From Halpernia humi (lineage in GTDB: Bacteria; Bacteroidota; Bacteroidia; Flavobacteriales; Weeksellaceae): a stretch of 64,000 nucleotides of DNA. Numbering within the stretch: position 1 is the first letter of the stretch; every line of letters begins with the position of its first letter. The stretch lies in contig NZ_FNUS01000005.1 of the NCBI RefSeq assembly GCF_900108025.1, forward strand, positions 186,001 to 250,000, read 5' to 3'. Both the position numbers and the translations under genes were made by a program. The notes below the pieces were generated by a model. The model ran no database searches. It saw nothing but the letters and a program-made list of their open reading frames with translations, and had not been told where the DNA came from. Below are positions 51,033 through 60,438 of this stretch, piece after piece.

Positions 51033-52153
51033 TACTTATCCCAGATTACTTTATTTACAATTGGCGTATAACTTTGGATCGCCCTAACCACTCTTGCTGC
51101 AGTATTATTAATGGTATATTCCATTGGCAGTTGGCTTTCGTTATCTAATGCTAGACCTCTGGCGATTTCAATGGAATTTATCATGCTTTCTTTTGAAATT
51201 CCACCTAAAACAATTGTTCCCCAATCGATGGCTTCTGGTCTTTCCGTACTTGTTCTAATACTTACTGCTGGGAATTGCATCATTGCTGATTCTTCACTAA
51301 TTGTTCCGCTATCCGAAAGTACAACATAAGCATTTTTTTGAAGTTTTACATAATCGAAAAAGCCAAGCGGCGGCACATTTTTAATTAAGGGATGAAATTC
51401 TATTTTGTTTGCTTCAATTCTATTTTTAGTTCTTGGATGTGTAGAAAAAATAATGGGCATTTGATATTTTTCGGCGACTGCATTTAAAGACTCAGCGAGA
51501 ATCTCAAAATGATTTTTAATATCTATATTTTCTTCGCGATGAGCACTTACCACAATATATTTTTGATTTTCGAGTTTTAGTCGTTCTACAACATCAGAAT
51601 TAGAAATTTTATTTTTATACTTCTCCAGAACTTCAAAAAGCGGTGAACCAGTCACAAATACATGGTCTTTTCGGAAACCTTCACTCAATAAATATCTTCT
51701 ACTATTTTCGGTATAAGTAAGGTTTATATCTGAAATATGATCTGATATTTTTCTATTAATTTCTTCTGGTACATTTTGATCAAAGCAGCGATTTCCTGCT
51801 TCCATGTGAAAGATTGGTATTTTCAGTCTTTTGGCAGCAATGGTGCATAAAACACTGTTAGTATCTCCTAAAACGAGTAAGGCATCGGGCATTTCAGCAG
51901 AAAAAACTTCGAATGATTTTGAAATAACATTGCCTATTGTTTCACCAAGATGTTTACCTGCAACGTTCAAAAAAATATCTGGCTTTCTTAAATTGAGATC
52001 TTCAAAAAATATTTCGTTTAACTCATAATCATAGTTTTGGCCAGTATGAATTAAAATATGATCAAAAAATTGATCACAAAGTTTGATACATTCGGCAAGT
52101 CTTATAATTTCTGGACGTGTTCCTAAAACGGTTGCCACTTTTAGTTTTTTCAT
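51032..52153 (-). CDS. Non-hydrolysing UDP-GlcNAc 2-epimerase family, FnlC/WbjD-like
   Basis: A 373-residue GT-B-fold epimerase. 'VATVLGTRPEIIRLAECI' opens the protein, 'VVSAHREENIDIKNHFE' near 210 and 'VLSDSGTISEESAMMQFPAVSIRTSTERPEA' near 285 are the UDP-binding motifs. The 'GTRPE(I/V)IRLA' rather than 'KxAPV' version, together with FnlA- and FnlB-like neighbours, points to the 2-epimerase that completes UDP-N-acetyl-L-fucosamine. Confidence 0.88.
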   Translation of the reverse strand: MKKLKVATVLGTRPEIIRLAECIKLCDQFFDHILIHTGQNYDYELNEIFFEDLNLRKPDIFLNVAGKHLGETIGNVISKSFEVFSAEMPDALLVLGDTNSVLCTIAAKRLKIPIFHMEAGNRCFDQNVPEEINRKISDHISDINLTYTENSRRYLLSEGFRKDHVFVTGSPLFEVLEKYKNKISNSDVVERLKLENQKYIVVSAHREENIDIKNHFEILAESLNAVAEKYQMPIIFSTHPRTKNRIEANKIEFHPLIKNVPPLGFFDYVKLQKNAYVVLSDSGTISEESAMMQFPAVSIRTSTERPEAIDWGTIVLGGISKESMINSIEIARGLALDNESQLPMEYTINNTAARVVRAIQSYTPIVNKVIWDK

Positions 52154-52292
52154 ATTTCTTTTGGTTCGGGGTGGTAATAAAGCAAAATCTTGTTAAAATA
52201 AAAATTTGCAGAAGACGAGTATTTGTTAAAATAATTATGAATAAATTAATTTGAATTCTATCATGGACAAAATTTATTAAAAAATTCTAAAT

Positions 52293-53327
52293 TTAACTAG
52301 GATATTGCACAATATCTTCTCCTAAGGCTTCTTTTCTAATGATACGAAGTTTAAGAAAAATTTCTTTCATACCCTCCAAATCTTGTCTCTTGGTATTGTG
52401 TGAATTATAATCTTCAATGTCTGTAAAATCATCAATACCCTCAGAAAAATATTTTGCATAATTAAGGTCTCTGTTATCAGCGGGAATTCTGTAGAAATCT
52501 CCCATGTCTTCTGCTGTCATCATTTCTTCGCGTGTACAAAGCGTTTCGTATAACTTTTCACCGTGTCGTGTGCCGATAATTCTGATTTCATTATCTGCAT
52601 TAAAGATTTCTTTTAAAGCTTGGGCAAGATCACCAATAGTCCCGGCGGGTGCTTTATTTACGAAAAGATCACCAGGATTTCCGTGTTCAAAAGCAAATAA
52701 AACTAAATCTACTGCTTCATCTAAAGACATTAAGAAGCGCGTCATGTTCGGATCTGTAATAGTTATTGGCCCACCACTTTTTATTTGATCTATAAATAAC
52801 GGAATTACTGAACCACGAGATGCCATCACATTTCCATATCTGGTGAGGCAAACAACTGTTTCACCAGCATTTCTAGAGGCAGCAACGGCAACTTTTTCCA
52901 TCATGGCTTTGGAAATACCCATTGCATTGATTGGATATGCGGCCTTGTCTGTGCTTAAGCAAATTACTTTTTTTACATTATTTTTTATTGCGGCATTTAT
53001 AACGTTTTCCGTTCCTTCTACATTTGTTTTTACAGCTTGCATTGGGAAAAACTCGCAAGAAGGCACTTGTTTGAGAGCTGCAGCATGAAAAACATAATCT
53101 ACATTTCTCATTGCATTTTCTACACTGTTATAATCTCTGACATCACCAATATAAAACTTTAATTTATCATTATTAAACAATTTGCGCATATCATCTTGTT
53201 TTTTTTCATCCCGAGAAAAAACGCGGATTTCTTTAAAATGATCGGTATCTATAAATTTGCTTAAAACGGCAGTTCCAAAAGAACCAGTACCACCAGTAAT
53301 TAGAAGTGTTTTATTTGTGATTTTCAT
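52293..53327 (-). CDS. UDP-GlcNAc 4,6-dehydratase/5-epimerase, FnlA/CapE-like
   Basis: A 344-residue extended SDR of the short FlaA1 class. 'TGGTGSFG' at residues 11-18 binds NADP; 'LSTDKAAYPINAMGISKAMMEKV' near 125-145 has the catalytic SxxDKA and the MxxxK that replaces YxxxK; 'GTRHGEKLYETLCTREE' near 260 is a group signature. It should convert UDP-GlcNAc to the 4-keto-6-deoxy-L-talo intermediate and so heads the UDP-L-FucNAc pathway; fnlC and fnlB follow. Confidence 0.92.
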   Translation of the reverse strand: MKITNKTLLITGGTGSFGTAVLSKFIDTDHFKEIRVFSRDEKKQDDMRKLFNNDKLKFYIGDVRDYNSVENAMRNVDYVFHAAALKQVPSCEFFPMQAVKTNVEGTENVINAAIKNNVKKVICLSTDKAAYPINAMGISKAMMEKVAVAASRNAGETVVCLTRYGNVMASRGSVIPLFIDQIKSGGPITITDPNMTRFLMSLDEAVDLVLFAFEHGNPGDLFVNKAPAGTIGDLAQALKEIFNADNEIRIIGTRHGEKLYETLCTREEMMTAEDMGDFYRIPADNRDLNYAKYFSEGIDDFTDIEDYNSHNTKRQDLEGMKEIFLKLRIIRKEALGEDIVQYPS

Positions 53328-53397
53328 TTGTAATAATATATTGCAATTTAACTTGGCATAAAAAAATATAATTTTTAAAATGCATTAATAATTAGCG

Positions 53398-53405
53398 CAA
53401 AAATA
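53398..53405 (-). promoter_or_regulatory. Possible -7 box before the FnlA-like gene
   Basis: On minus, TATTTTTG at 53398-53405 fits TAnnTTTG. A TTG (53428-53430) lies 22 nt upstream, longer than the best spacing. The 184-nt gap suggests an internal promoter of the locus. Confidence 0.35.
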
Positions 53406-53511
53406 CGGTTTTATAAAACATTTTTTGCAATTTTACCCTACTTTAATGGAAATTAAAATAATACAGAACTGAAAAGCAACATATCAAAAGTTTGAAAAGT
53501 AGGAATAATGA

Positions 53512-54516
53512 CTAAAGAAGATCAATGATTTTTTCGATCTGATTTTTTACTTTGGATGTACTTTTAGGGATATTATTTTGCATCGATAGTGTTAAAGCAT
53601 CTAAAATAGAATTAACCTCAAAAGGATTAAAAGCGATTGAAGGCTCACATACTTCGTAGGTGTATGGTAAATCTGCGCCTATAATATCACAGCCATTTTC
53701 TATCGCTTCTACTAAACCCAAACCAAAACTTTCTGATATAGAAGGAAAAATATGATAATGCGATTCCGAATAATATTGTTGTAATTTTTCCCGTTGTACA
53801 AAACCAATATTTTCTATTGGATAGTTTAATTTTACTTTTTCTTTTATGACTTCTACTAAAGGTAAAAACTCTTCTGATACAGTTAATACAAGGCGTCCAA
53901 TATTAAACTTATCATAGAAGGCGCAGAAGGCTTCAATTAGCAATAAATGATTCTTATGAGGTGGCGCATCACTTACATAAATATACTGGTGCCTATTTCT
54001 CTCGAATTTCTCGTGGGATAAAAATGAAGGATAAAAAGGTAAAATTTTTATTTTAGACTTATTAATCGCATATTTTTTAGAAAGAGAATTTTGCACCAAT
54101 TCATTTTGCACTATCCAGAAATCTGTATTAGGCTTAAAGTAGCGTACTACTAATGTTTTGAGTTTGTAAATTCCTTTTTTTACAAAATTCATATCATCTG
54201 GCAAATCCAAATAAAGCGATTGGTGAAAATAAGTGTAAACCTTTGCTTTCGTGCGAATATTTGGAGGCAAGTTCCCGAAACACAAAATAGATGAAAAAGT
54301 GCTTTTATTTTTCTTATAAAAATTACTTCTCTTTTTAAGATCGGCTTCCATAAAAATAAATGTATTTTTCTCTGAAAAATAATTCCTTTTATTTTTAATT
54401 CTTTCGTCTAAAAGAAAGGTGATTTCTTTATCGGTTTTCTCAAGTTCAAATATTAAATAATCTAATAGTACTTTTCCGCCACCTCCGTTTATGTATAAAG
54501 CGTCTATTAGTATCAT
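53512..54516 (-). CDS. Glycosyltransferase (GT4-like)
   Basis: A 334-residue transferase. 'LYINGGGGKVLLDYLIFEL' near the start replaces the usual GG motif, and the C-terminal domain has 'YIYVSDAPPHKNHLLLIEAF' and 'HIFPSISESFGLGLVEAIENGCDIIGADLPYTYEVC', where the E7 motif of retaining GT-B enzymes is clear. Donor unknown; likely adds one sugar of the repeat unit. TACTTTTG upstream (54555-54562, minus) is a candidate -7 box. Confidence 0.83.
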   Translation of the reverse strand: MILIDALYINGGGGKVLLDYLIFELEKTDKEITFLLDERIKNKRNYFSEKNTFIFMEADLKKRSNFYKKNKSTFSSILCFGNLPPNIRTKAKVYTYFHQSLYLDLPDDMNFVKKGIYKLKTLVVRYFKPNTDFWIVQNELVQNSLSKKYAINKSKIKILPFYPSFLSHEKFERNRHQYIYVSDAPPHKNHLLLIEAFCAFYDKFNIGRLVLTVSEEFLPLVEVIKEKVKLNYPIENIGFVQREKLQQYYSESHYHIFPSISESFGLGLVEAIENGCDIIGADLPYTYEVCEPSIAFNPFEVNSILDALTLSMQNNIPKSTSKVKNQIEKIIDLL

Positions 54517-54580
54517 CCTCTAAATTTCTTTAATTGGTATAATTTTTTTCTCAAAAGTAAATTTTTAATTTGTGTTTTCA

Positions 54581-56785
54581 TCATTTGTTTTTTGGTTTTA
54601 GCTCTATATAATCTACGAGGAGTTGATCGATACAATTGCAATTACCATCTACATAAAACCAAAGTTCATCTTTCTCTGAAAGTTTCATGGCTGGCAAAGT
54701 TAAGAATTGATATTCATTATTTACAAATTTTTCTATCGGCACTCTTTTTACAAGTTTGTTTGTTCCAGTTTCGAAATTGTAAACCCCTACGTTTAGTAAA
54801 ATATTTTCTTTTTTCACCTTTATTTTAAGTCGGATTTTAGCATTTATTTCCCATTTTTCATCTTTTAGTACCGAAACATAATTTTTAAAATATACAATGA
54901 TGCCCCACAGTAAATTATTTCCATTTAGGTAGGCCACATTTTTTCCATTATCTTCTTCAATTCCCGCGATGCTTTTGTCTGGATAGAGTTGAAATTCATT
55001 TTCTTGTATTATAATGGATTTGCTACCACTTTTAATTGCTTCGTTTGCAAAATCTGGAACTACTAAATCCGAAACTATTTTTGAAACTTTTGCTACGGTT
55101 TCTGGTTTTAAATCTATTTTTTGTAAATCTGCTAAGAAAGTGTTTCTTTGTGATGAAAAACTTTGAACATCATTGCTTGTTTTACCTGCAAATCTTTTCT
55201 GCAAGTTTAATTGCTTAAATAGATAAAGTTCAGCAAAATCAAAAAACAATTTTTGTCGGTCTATTTTTTTGGTTAAAACCAAATCGCCAGCTACTTTCTT
55301 ATAAGAATCAGAAAACAAGTTTTTGCATTTTTCAATTAGTACTTCGTCGATAAAATTATAATTTTCGTGGTAAGTTTCTAAAGGATATTTCTCCGACGCA
55401 TCTTCAACTGCATTGTAAATTTGATACATATTTTCGCCTGCTGCTCCGTAATTATTTTTAAAATAAAATTGTATTAAACGATCTTCATTTTGGCTTGGAT
55501 CCCAAATTAATCTGGATAAAACCCAAGATTTCATTTCACCGAAATAAGCCAACTCATTATTGCCTAAATAACTTTGAACAAAATAACCTTTTAAACCAAT
55601 TTTCTTAAAATACTGCAAATCGCTGCCAAGTCTCCTAAAACCAGGCTGTGGCAACAAAAAACCCGATACATAAGAGTTTAGAGCATAATCCCAATAGAAT
55701 AAATTTTTGGTAAAACTTGCCCAAGAATTGATTAAATCTAGTTTTTTAGCATTCATTGGGTTTTGTAAAGTGTGCCCAATTTCATTATTAATCAAAGCCA
55801 GCCGCAATATTACGTTTCTTTCTGGTTTAATGCTGGGCAAATCTATCGCATCTGCATAAAAAAGGGTTTCTATAAATACATTTGGATATTTTTTTGCTAT
55901 TTCTTTCGCAACTTTATTTACAAATCTCAGTAATTGCGTGGATTTGTTTTCTGAATTTATTCTGCAATCTTTACACTCATAAAATTCACCACCATCGTTC
56001 ATAGAAACAGAAAATACTTTTTCGGCAGGATTATTTTCTATTATTTCTGATAAATTTTTTATGACTTCAGCAAAAGCAGCTTCGCTTGTAAAATTTATTT
56101 GAACTTCTTGATCGGTGAAATCGGGTTTTAGTTTTTTAATTTGGTCAGTATTTAAAAACCAATCTGGATGCGATTTAAAATATTTGCTGGCCGGTAAAAT
56201 ATTTGCAAACGTATGCACAAAACCCACGATATTATACGGTTTACCAAAAACAGAATCGGCAGGGAAATCGCTGTCTTCTCTTAAAACAGAATTAAATTCT
56301 TTGGAAAAATTAGATTCGTAAGAAAAATCTCTTCTGTAAATAAAAGGCGGAGAATAATGGTAATTAGTTTTTTTTGTTTTTTGGCTTACCAAAGTTTTAT
56401 ACGTTGGTGTAAATTGATAAATACCAAGAAATTTCTCTAAAAAAGTGTAAGTAGAATATAACAAATCTCTATTTTCTTTTCCGAAAATATAGACGTTAGA
56501 ATTTTTAAATTCTATGTTCACATTATCAGTAATAATATCTAAATCTTTGCTAAAATTTCCTACACAGATTGAATTGGAAACAGGATTATTTTTATGAAAA
56601 ATCTTTAAATCTTTATGATAAAATTTCTGCACATCTTTTTGAATAAGTTGCGCAGCAAACACTTCCTGCGCAGATGGATTTTCTGGCAAAGCAATCTGTG
56701 CATAATTATTTATAGTAAACAATTTGTTTTGTGAACTATATAATGCTGGCAAAATCACCAAAAGTAAAAAGTTTAATACTTTCAA
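54581..56785 (-). CDS. Secreted DUF4838-domain protein in the polysaccharide locus
   Basis: A 734-residue protein with a signal peptide 'KVLNFLLLVILPALYSSQ'. Residues 30-130 look like a GH67-type N-terminal beta/alpha domain ('NYAQIALPENPSAQEVFAAQLIQKDVQKFYHK'), and 130-480 match DUF4838 ('PFIYRRDFSYESNFSKEFN', 'VGFVHTFANILPASKYFKSHPDWF', 'VFSVSMNDGGEFYECKDC'). The C-terminal third resembles a beta-sandwich. DUF4838 is considered a glycoside-hydrolase-like barrel, but activity is unproven. Start is TTG; no ATG fits the signal peptide. Confidence 0.8.
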   Translation of the reverse strand: MKVLNFLLLVILPALYSSQNKLFTINNYAQIALPENPSAQEVFAAQLIQKDVQKFYHKDLKIFHKNNPVSNSICVGNFSKDLDIITDNVNIEFKNSNVYIFGKENRDLLYSTYTFLEKFLGIYQFTPTYKTLVSQKTKKTNYHYSPPFIYRRDFSYESNFSKEFNSVLREDSDFPADSVFGKPYNIVGFVHTFANILPASKYFKSHPDWFLNTDQIKKLKPDFTDQEVQINFTSEAAFAEVIKNLSEIIENNPAEKVFSVSMNDGGEFYECKDCRINSENKSTQLLRFVNKVAKEIAKKYPNVFIETLFYADAIDLPSIKPERNVILRLALINNEIGHTLQNPMNAKKLDLINSWASFTKNLFYWDYALNSYVSGFLLPQPGFRRLGSDLQYFKKIGLKGYFVQSYLGNNELAYFGEMKSWVLSRLIWDPSQNEDRLIQFYFKNNYGAAGENMYQIYNAVEDASEKYPLETYHENYNFIDEVLIEKCKNLFSDSYKKVAGDLVLTKKIDRQKLFFDFAELYLFKQLNLQKRFAGKTSNDVQSFSSQRNTFLADLQKIDLKPETVAKVSKIVSDLVVPDFANEAIKSGSKSIIIQENEFQLYPDKSIAGIEEDNGKNVAYLNGNNLLWGIIVYFKNYVSVLKDEKWEINAKIRLKIKVKKENILLNVGVYNFETGTNKLVKRVPIEKFVNNEYQFLTLPAMKLSEKDELWFYVDGNCNCIDQLLVDYIELKPKNK

Positions 56786-56909
56786 ATGTGGTTTTTTATT
56801 TTTTTAAAAGTCGAATTTTATTGTGTCAATTTTCATTGGAATTGTTGGTATTTCAATTGTATGTAAAATTTATTAGTGTTAATTCATTAAACAACATTAA
56901 ATTTGGTTT

Positions 56910-57986
56910 TTAAAATCCATTTTTTGCAATAATTTTTAAAAAATTTTCTTCCCAAATTTTTTGATTTTTTTCTAAAACTTCCGATAGATTTTGGTTCAAA
57001 ATAAAACGGGATAACTCTTCTTGATTTTCAAAAAGAATACCTACATCGCCAAAATTCTGAAAATAATACTTGAAATAACTGTTTTTAATGGCAAAAATAG
57101 GTAGTCTATATTTCACAGCATCTAAAAATGCGGCACTTGCAGTGTATTCATATTCTGCCTCGTTTAAAAAGAAAACGGCAATATCTGCTTTAGATAAAAG
57201 CAAATTATAGGTTTCGCTATCTAATAATTTTTTATCGTGTGTAATAATATCGTCATGTAATAAAACTTCCAAATTAGGATCAGTTAAAGCACCTACAATT
57301 TCAAATAAAAGTTTGGGATTTTTATTTTTCTTTGCTAAATCTATAAAATAATGCGAGCCTTTGCTAATTGATGACGTGCCGATACTTACTAATTTCAAAA
57401 ATTCTGGATTGTTTTGTTTCGGAATTGCATCGCTAAAATTATAAGGATGTTGGATGCAAATTATTTCTGCGGGCAGAAGCCACTTGTTCTTTAAAATTAC
57501 CTTTTCGATATTTTCGCCCAAAACAATATATTTTAGGTTAGAAACTTTATACAATAAAGCCGATTTTAGAAATTTCCCAATAATTTTTAAAAGTGAATTA
57601 GTGTATGCATTTATTTGTTTAAGTTCCCCGTGAAGCACAATATACTTTTCTGCTTTTGAAATAAAAAAGAATGGTTTCACGAGTCTATGTGTTATAGGAA
57701 ACAAACTGGTAAAAACTACTTTATCTATTGATTTTGAGTAAATTAATTGGTTTAAAATGATAAAAAAATGATAGATTACCATAAATGGAATTTGCCATTT
57801 TTTAACGTGTTCTTGCACTTTTATAGGTTGGCTATTTTTAATATTAAATCTTTTATTTAATAATTCAATTTGAGATTGATCGCCCACAAATAGAAAATCA
57901 GTATTTTCAGCAAAACGTTTCAGCATTGCTAAATTGATTACTAAATGAGCGTTTCCACTCATTTGGGTTTCTATAATTCTTACCAT
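56910..57986 (-). CDS. Glycosyltransferase, GT-B fold
   Basis: A 358-residue protein. The C-terminal half has 'KLVSIGTSSISKGSHYFIDLAKKN' near 217 and 'ADIAVFFLNEAEYEYTASAAFLDAVKYRLPIFAI' near 295, an acidic pair in the place of the E7 motif. The N-terminus 'MVRIIETQMSGNAHLVINLAML' lacks the usual GG signature, so it is a divergent family member. Very A+T-rich and probably exchanged between strains. Acts on the cytoplasmic side; sugar unknown. Confidence 0.72.
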   Translation of the reverse strand: MVRIIETQMSGNAHLVINLAMLKRFAENTDFLFVGDQSQIELLNKRFNIKNSQPIKVQEHVKKWQIPFMVIYHFFIILNQLIYSKSIDKVVFTSLFPITHRLVKPFFFISKAEKYIVLHGELKQINAYTNSLLKIIGKFLKSALLYKVSNLKYIVLGENIEKVILKNKWLLPAEIICIQHPYNFSDAIPKQNNPEFLKLVSIGTSSISKGSHYFIDLAKKNKNPKLLFEIVGALTDPNLEVLLHDDIITHDKKLLDSETYNLLLSKADIAVFFLNEAEYEYTASAAFLDAVKYRLPIFAIKNSYFKYYFQNFGDVGILFENQEELSRFILNQNLSEVLEKNQKIWEENFLKIIAKNGF

Positions 57987-57992
57987 ATCTAT

Positions 57993-59111
57993 TTAATAAG
58001 TGATTCTTGGAATATATTTATCAAAAATCCAATAATACGGATCAAATAAATCTCTATACGTATTTATTGAAACTATTAATCTAATGGCGAGATAGATTGC
58101 GAAGAAAATTAACAGCAGTACTTTTATCCTTTTATCTTTCTGGCTGCGCAATACTATTGCAATCATTAATATTTCAGCAAGTGCAAAATAAGAGGTAAAG
58201 CGAACAAAAACAATTGATACTTTAGAAAGCAAGAAAAAAATGATATTGCTAAAAACAAAAAGATTGATGTAGCCATTAAAAACAGTACTTTTTATATCTT
58301 TTCTTAAATATAAAACAATTGGTAAAATAATTAATCTTCTTGCCGCACTGATTAAAAAAGCGACATTACTACTGATATTAGAAGAATAACTATCTGTGGT
58401 GTAAGATTGTAGCTTATCTGTAATACGTTCCGATAAAAACCCGCCACCCAAGTTAAACAGACCTTTTAATTCACGTAAAGCGCTAGTTAAAACATCCGAA
58501 AGACCAATTAATAAAGAGGTCGCAATTAAAATCAGAATTAATTTATTGCTCATCTTCATATAAAAAATAGGATATGCCGCTAATAAAATAATAGCAGAAT
58601 TATGAAAGAATGTAGCAACAATAACAGAAATAACAAAGGCCAGTTTTTGCCTTTTGATGATAAAATAAAAACTTAATAATGCTATAGAAATCGCAATATT
58701 TTGCCGCACCGGAAAAAGATCGCCCATGTAAATGGCATAAAAGGCAAAAAGACAAACCAGAAAATATGGTTCTAATTTCCTAAACATGATGGCTTTAAAA
58801 CCAATAATAAAAATAGAAGTAACGAGTAAAAAGACCGAATAAGAATTGGTGAGGCTCTTTATAATATACGCATAGGAAGAATAGAGAAACTCAAACTGAC
58901 CATTATTAAATTCATCAAAACTTTTGTAAGTAGTAAAATAATAAAAATACATATCCCAATCTGTACCAGTCTTCCAGCGCAAACCACTTAACACAATAAG
59001 GAGCAGGATGCTCAATATATAAAACCTTGTTTTTACTGAAGTTTTTACATTTTCTATATCTAAAAAAGATAGCAGAAAAAACAATAAAAATAAGGCGAAA
59101 TAAAATATCAT
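57993..59111 (-). CDS. EpsG-family polysaccharide polymerase (Wzy-like)
   Basis: A 372-residue polytopic protein with about ten spans. 'SGLRWKTGTDWDMYFYYF' near residue 42 is the EpsG family's R-x-G-x-D-x-x-Y signature in the first periplasmic loop, and 'FPVRQNIAISIALLSFYF' near 133 is the second conserved motif. It should polymerise lipid-linked repeat units in the periplasm. It sits 3 nt after the flippase gene. Confidence 0.85.
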   Translation of the reverse strand: MIFYFALFLLFFLLSFLDIENVKTSVKTRFYILSILLLIVLSGLRWKTGTDWDMYFYYFTTYKSFDEFNNGQFEFLYSSYAYIIKSLTNSYSVFLLVTSIFIIGFKAIMFRKLEPYFLVCLFAFYAIYMGDLFPVRQNIAISIALLSFYFIIKRQKLAFVISVIVATFFHNSAIILLAAYPIFYMKMSNKLILILIATSLLIGLSDVLTSALRELKGLFNLGGGFLSERITDKLQSYTTDSYSSNISSNVAFLISAARRLIILPIVLYLRKDIKSTVFNGYINLFVFSNIIFFLLSKVSIVFVRFTSYFALAEILMIAIVLRSQKDKRIKVLLLIFFAIYLAIRLIVSINTYRDLFDPYYWIFDKYIPRITY

Positions 59112-59114
59112 TTT

Positions 59115-60359
59115 CTAAACATGTAACGTATAAATGAAGCGCAAATATAAAAACTTTACCAAAGCAGCCGATGATAATGCAATTGCGGCTACAAATAAAC
59201 CAAATTTTGGCATAAAAATAAAATTTATGCCTAGCATAATTAATGCGGAAATAATATTAGCATATAGTATAACCTTAGTTTTATTGTCTGCATAAAAAAT
59301 CATTTCTAAAAAATAGCCTGCCGTTATCAAGCCATAAGACACACAACTCCAAAAAATAAGATAAAAGCCCTGCTCATAATTTGCCGATAAAAAAAGATGA
59401 CCGATAAAATTTTTAAAAATAAAAATAAATAAACCCGCAGAAATAATAAGAATAAAATAAAATTTCAAATAAAGGTCTATTTTCTTTTTGCGATCTGATA
59501 ATTGAATAGAACTGTTGAAAACTACAGGTGTTAATAATGTTAAGAAAAGAGGATTAATCATTAAAAAAACTTTGGAACCTAAGCCCACATTGGCGTTATA
59601 AATTCCGACTTTTTGTAGTCCTAAATAATTTTCGATTATAAAACGATCACTAAAACTATTGATCCAATTCCAGAAAGCGAGTAAAACCAAAGGAGCGGTA
59701 TATTTTAAAATATCAACCAAAATGGATTTGTAATTCTTATCATTAGACTTCAAAAGACGAAAAGGAAACCACCTTAAAAAATAATACAATGTAGTAACCA
59801 AACCAACAATCTGGGCAATCCATAAAATCTTATAGCCATCTTGTACCACAAAACCACTACTGAAAAACACCAAGAGTAAAAATAAGATAGGAAAAAGGTT
59901 CTTAAACAGATTGAGAAGTGATAAATCTACAAATTTTGCTTTGATGGAAAAAAAATCGTTCATCAACATAAAAATCGAATTTAAGACCAAAGTGACAACG
60001 ACGAAGGAAATAATCCAAAAGTTTTCTTGAAAATAGAATTTAAATATAAAAATTATTAACGAGATGCTTAAACTAAGGAACATTAAATAAAAAGTAACAA
60101 ATTGCTTGATGGCAGAAGTTTTCAGAATATCAAAAAAATTGGCTTTTATGTATTGCAAAAACGGCTGCAAAAGCAGGGAAAAGACGAAGAAATAGGCGGC
60201 ATTTTCAATATTAAATTTTCCAAAAGACTCTGGCTCGATATGCAAAGCGACTAATTTCCCAAAAACGACAGACAAAATGCCATTTATCACTTGGAAAGAA
60301 ATTAAAAAATTTCTTCCTTTATTATTGAGTAGTTTTCGAGTAGTTTGTAGAATTTTCAA
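59115..60359 (-). CDS. Polysaccharide flippase (Wzx-like)
   Basis: A 414-residue membrane protein with about 12-14 spans, MOP-superfamily layout. 'NILFDIL'-like loops and 'YTAPLVLLAFWNWINSFSDRFIIENYLGLQKVGIYNANVGLGSKVF' near 225-270 are typical of Wzx. It should move undecaprenyl-linked units to the periplasmic side. Starts with TTG at 60359; no in-frame ATG matches the family's N-terminus. Adjacent to the EpsG-like polymerase gene, supporting a Wzx/Wzy-type system. Confidence 0.85.
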   Translation of the reverse strand: MKILQTTRKLLNNKGRNFLISFQVINGILSVVFGKLVALHIEPESFGKFNIENAAYFFVFSLLLQPFLQYIKANFFDILKTSAIKQFVTFYLMFLSLSISLIIFIFKFYFQENFWIISFVVVTLVLNSIFMLMNDFFSIKAKFVDLSLLNLFKNLFPILFLLLVFFSSGFVVQDGYKILWIAQIVGLVTTLYYFLRWFPFRLLKSNDKNYKSILVDILKYTAPLVLLAFWNWINSFSDRFIIENYLGLQKVGIYNANVGLGSKVFLMINPLFLTLLTPVVFNSSIQLSDRKKKIDLYLKFYFILIISAGLFIFIFKNFIGHLFLSANYEQGFYLIFWSCVSYGLITAGYFLEMIFYADNKTKVILYANIISALIMLGINFIFMPKFGLFVAAIALSSAALVKFLYLRFIYTLHV

Positions 60360-60438
60360 AATAAAAGCAGGAAATTTTAAAAATATTAAAGGTTTTTATA
60401 TAAACTAAATTAATTTTTCTGAATCAAAAAAAGACCTA

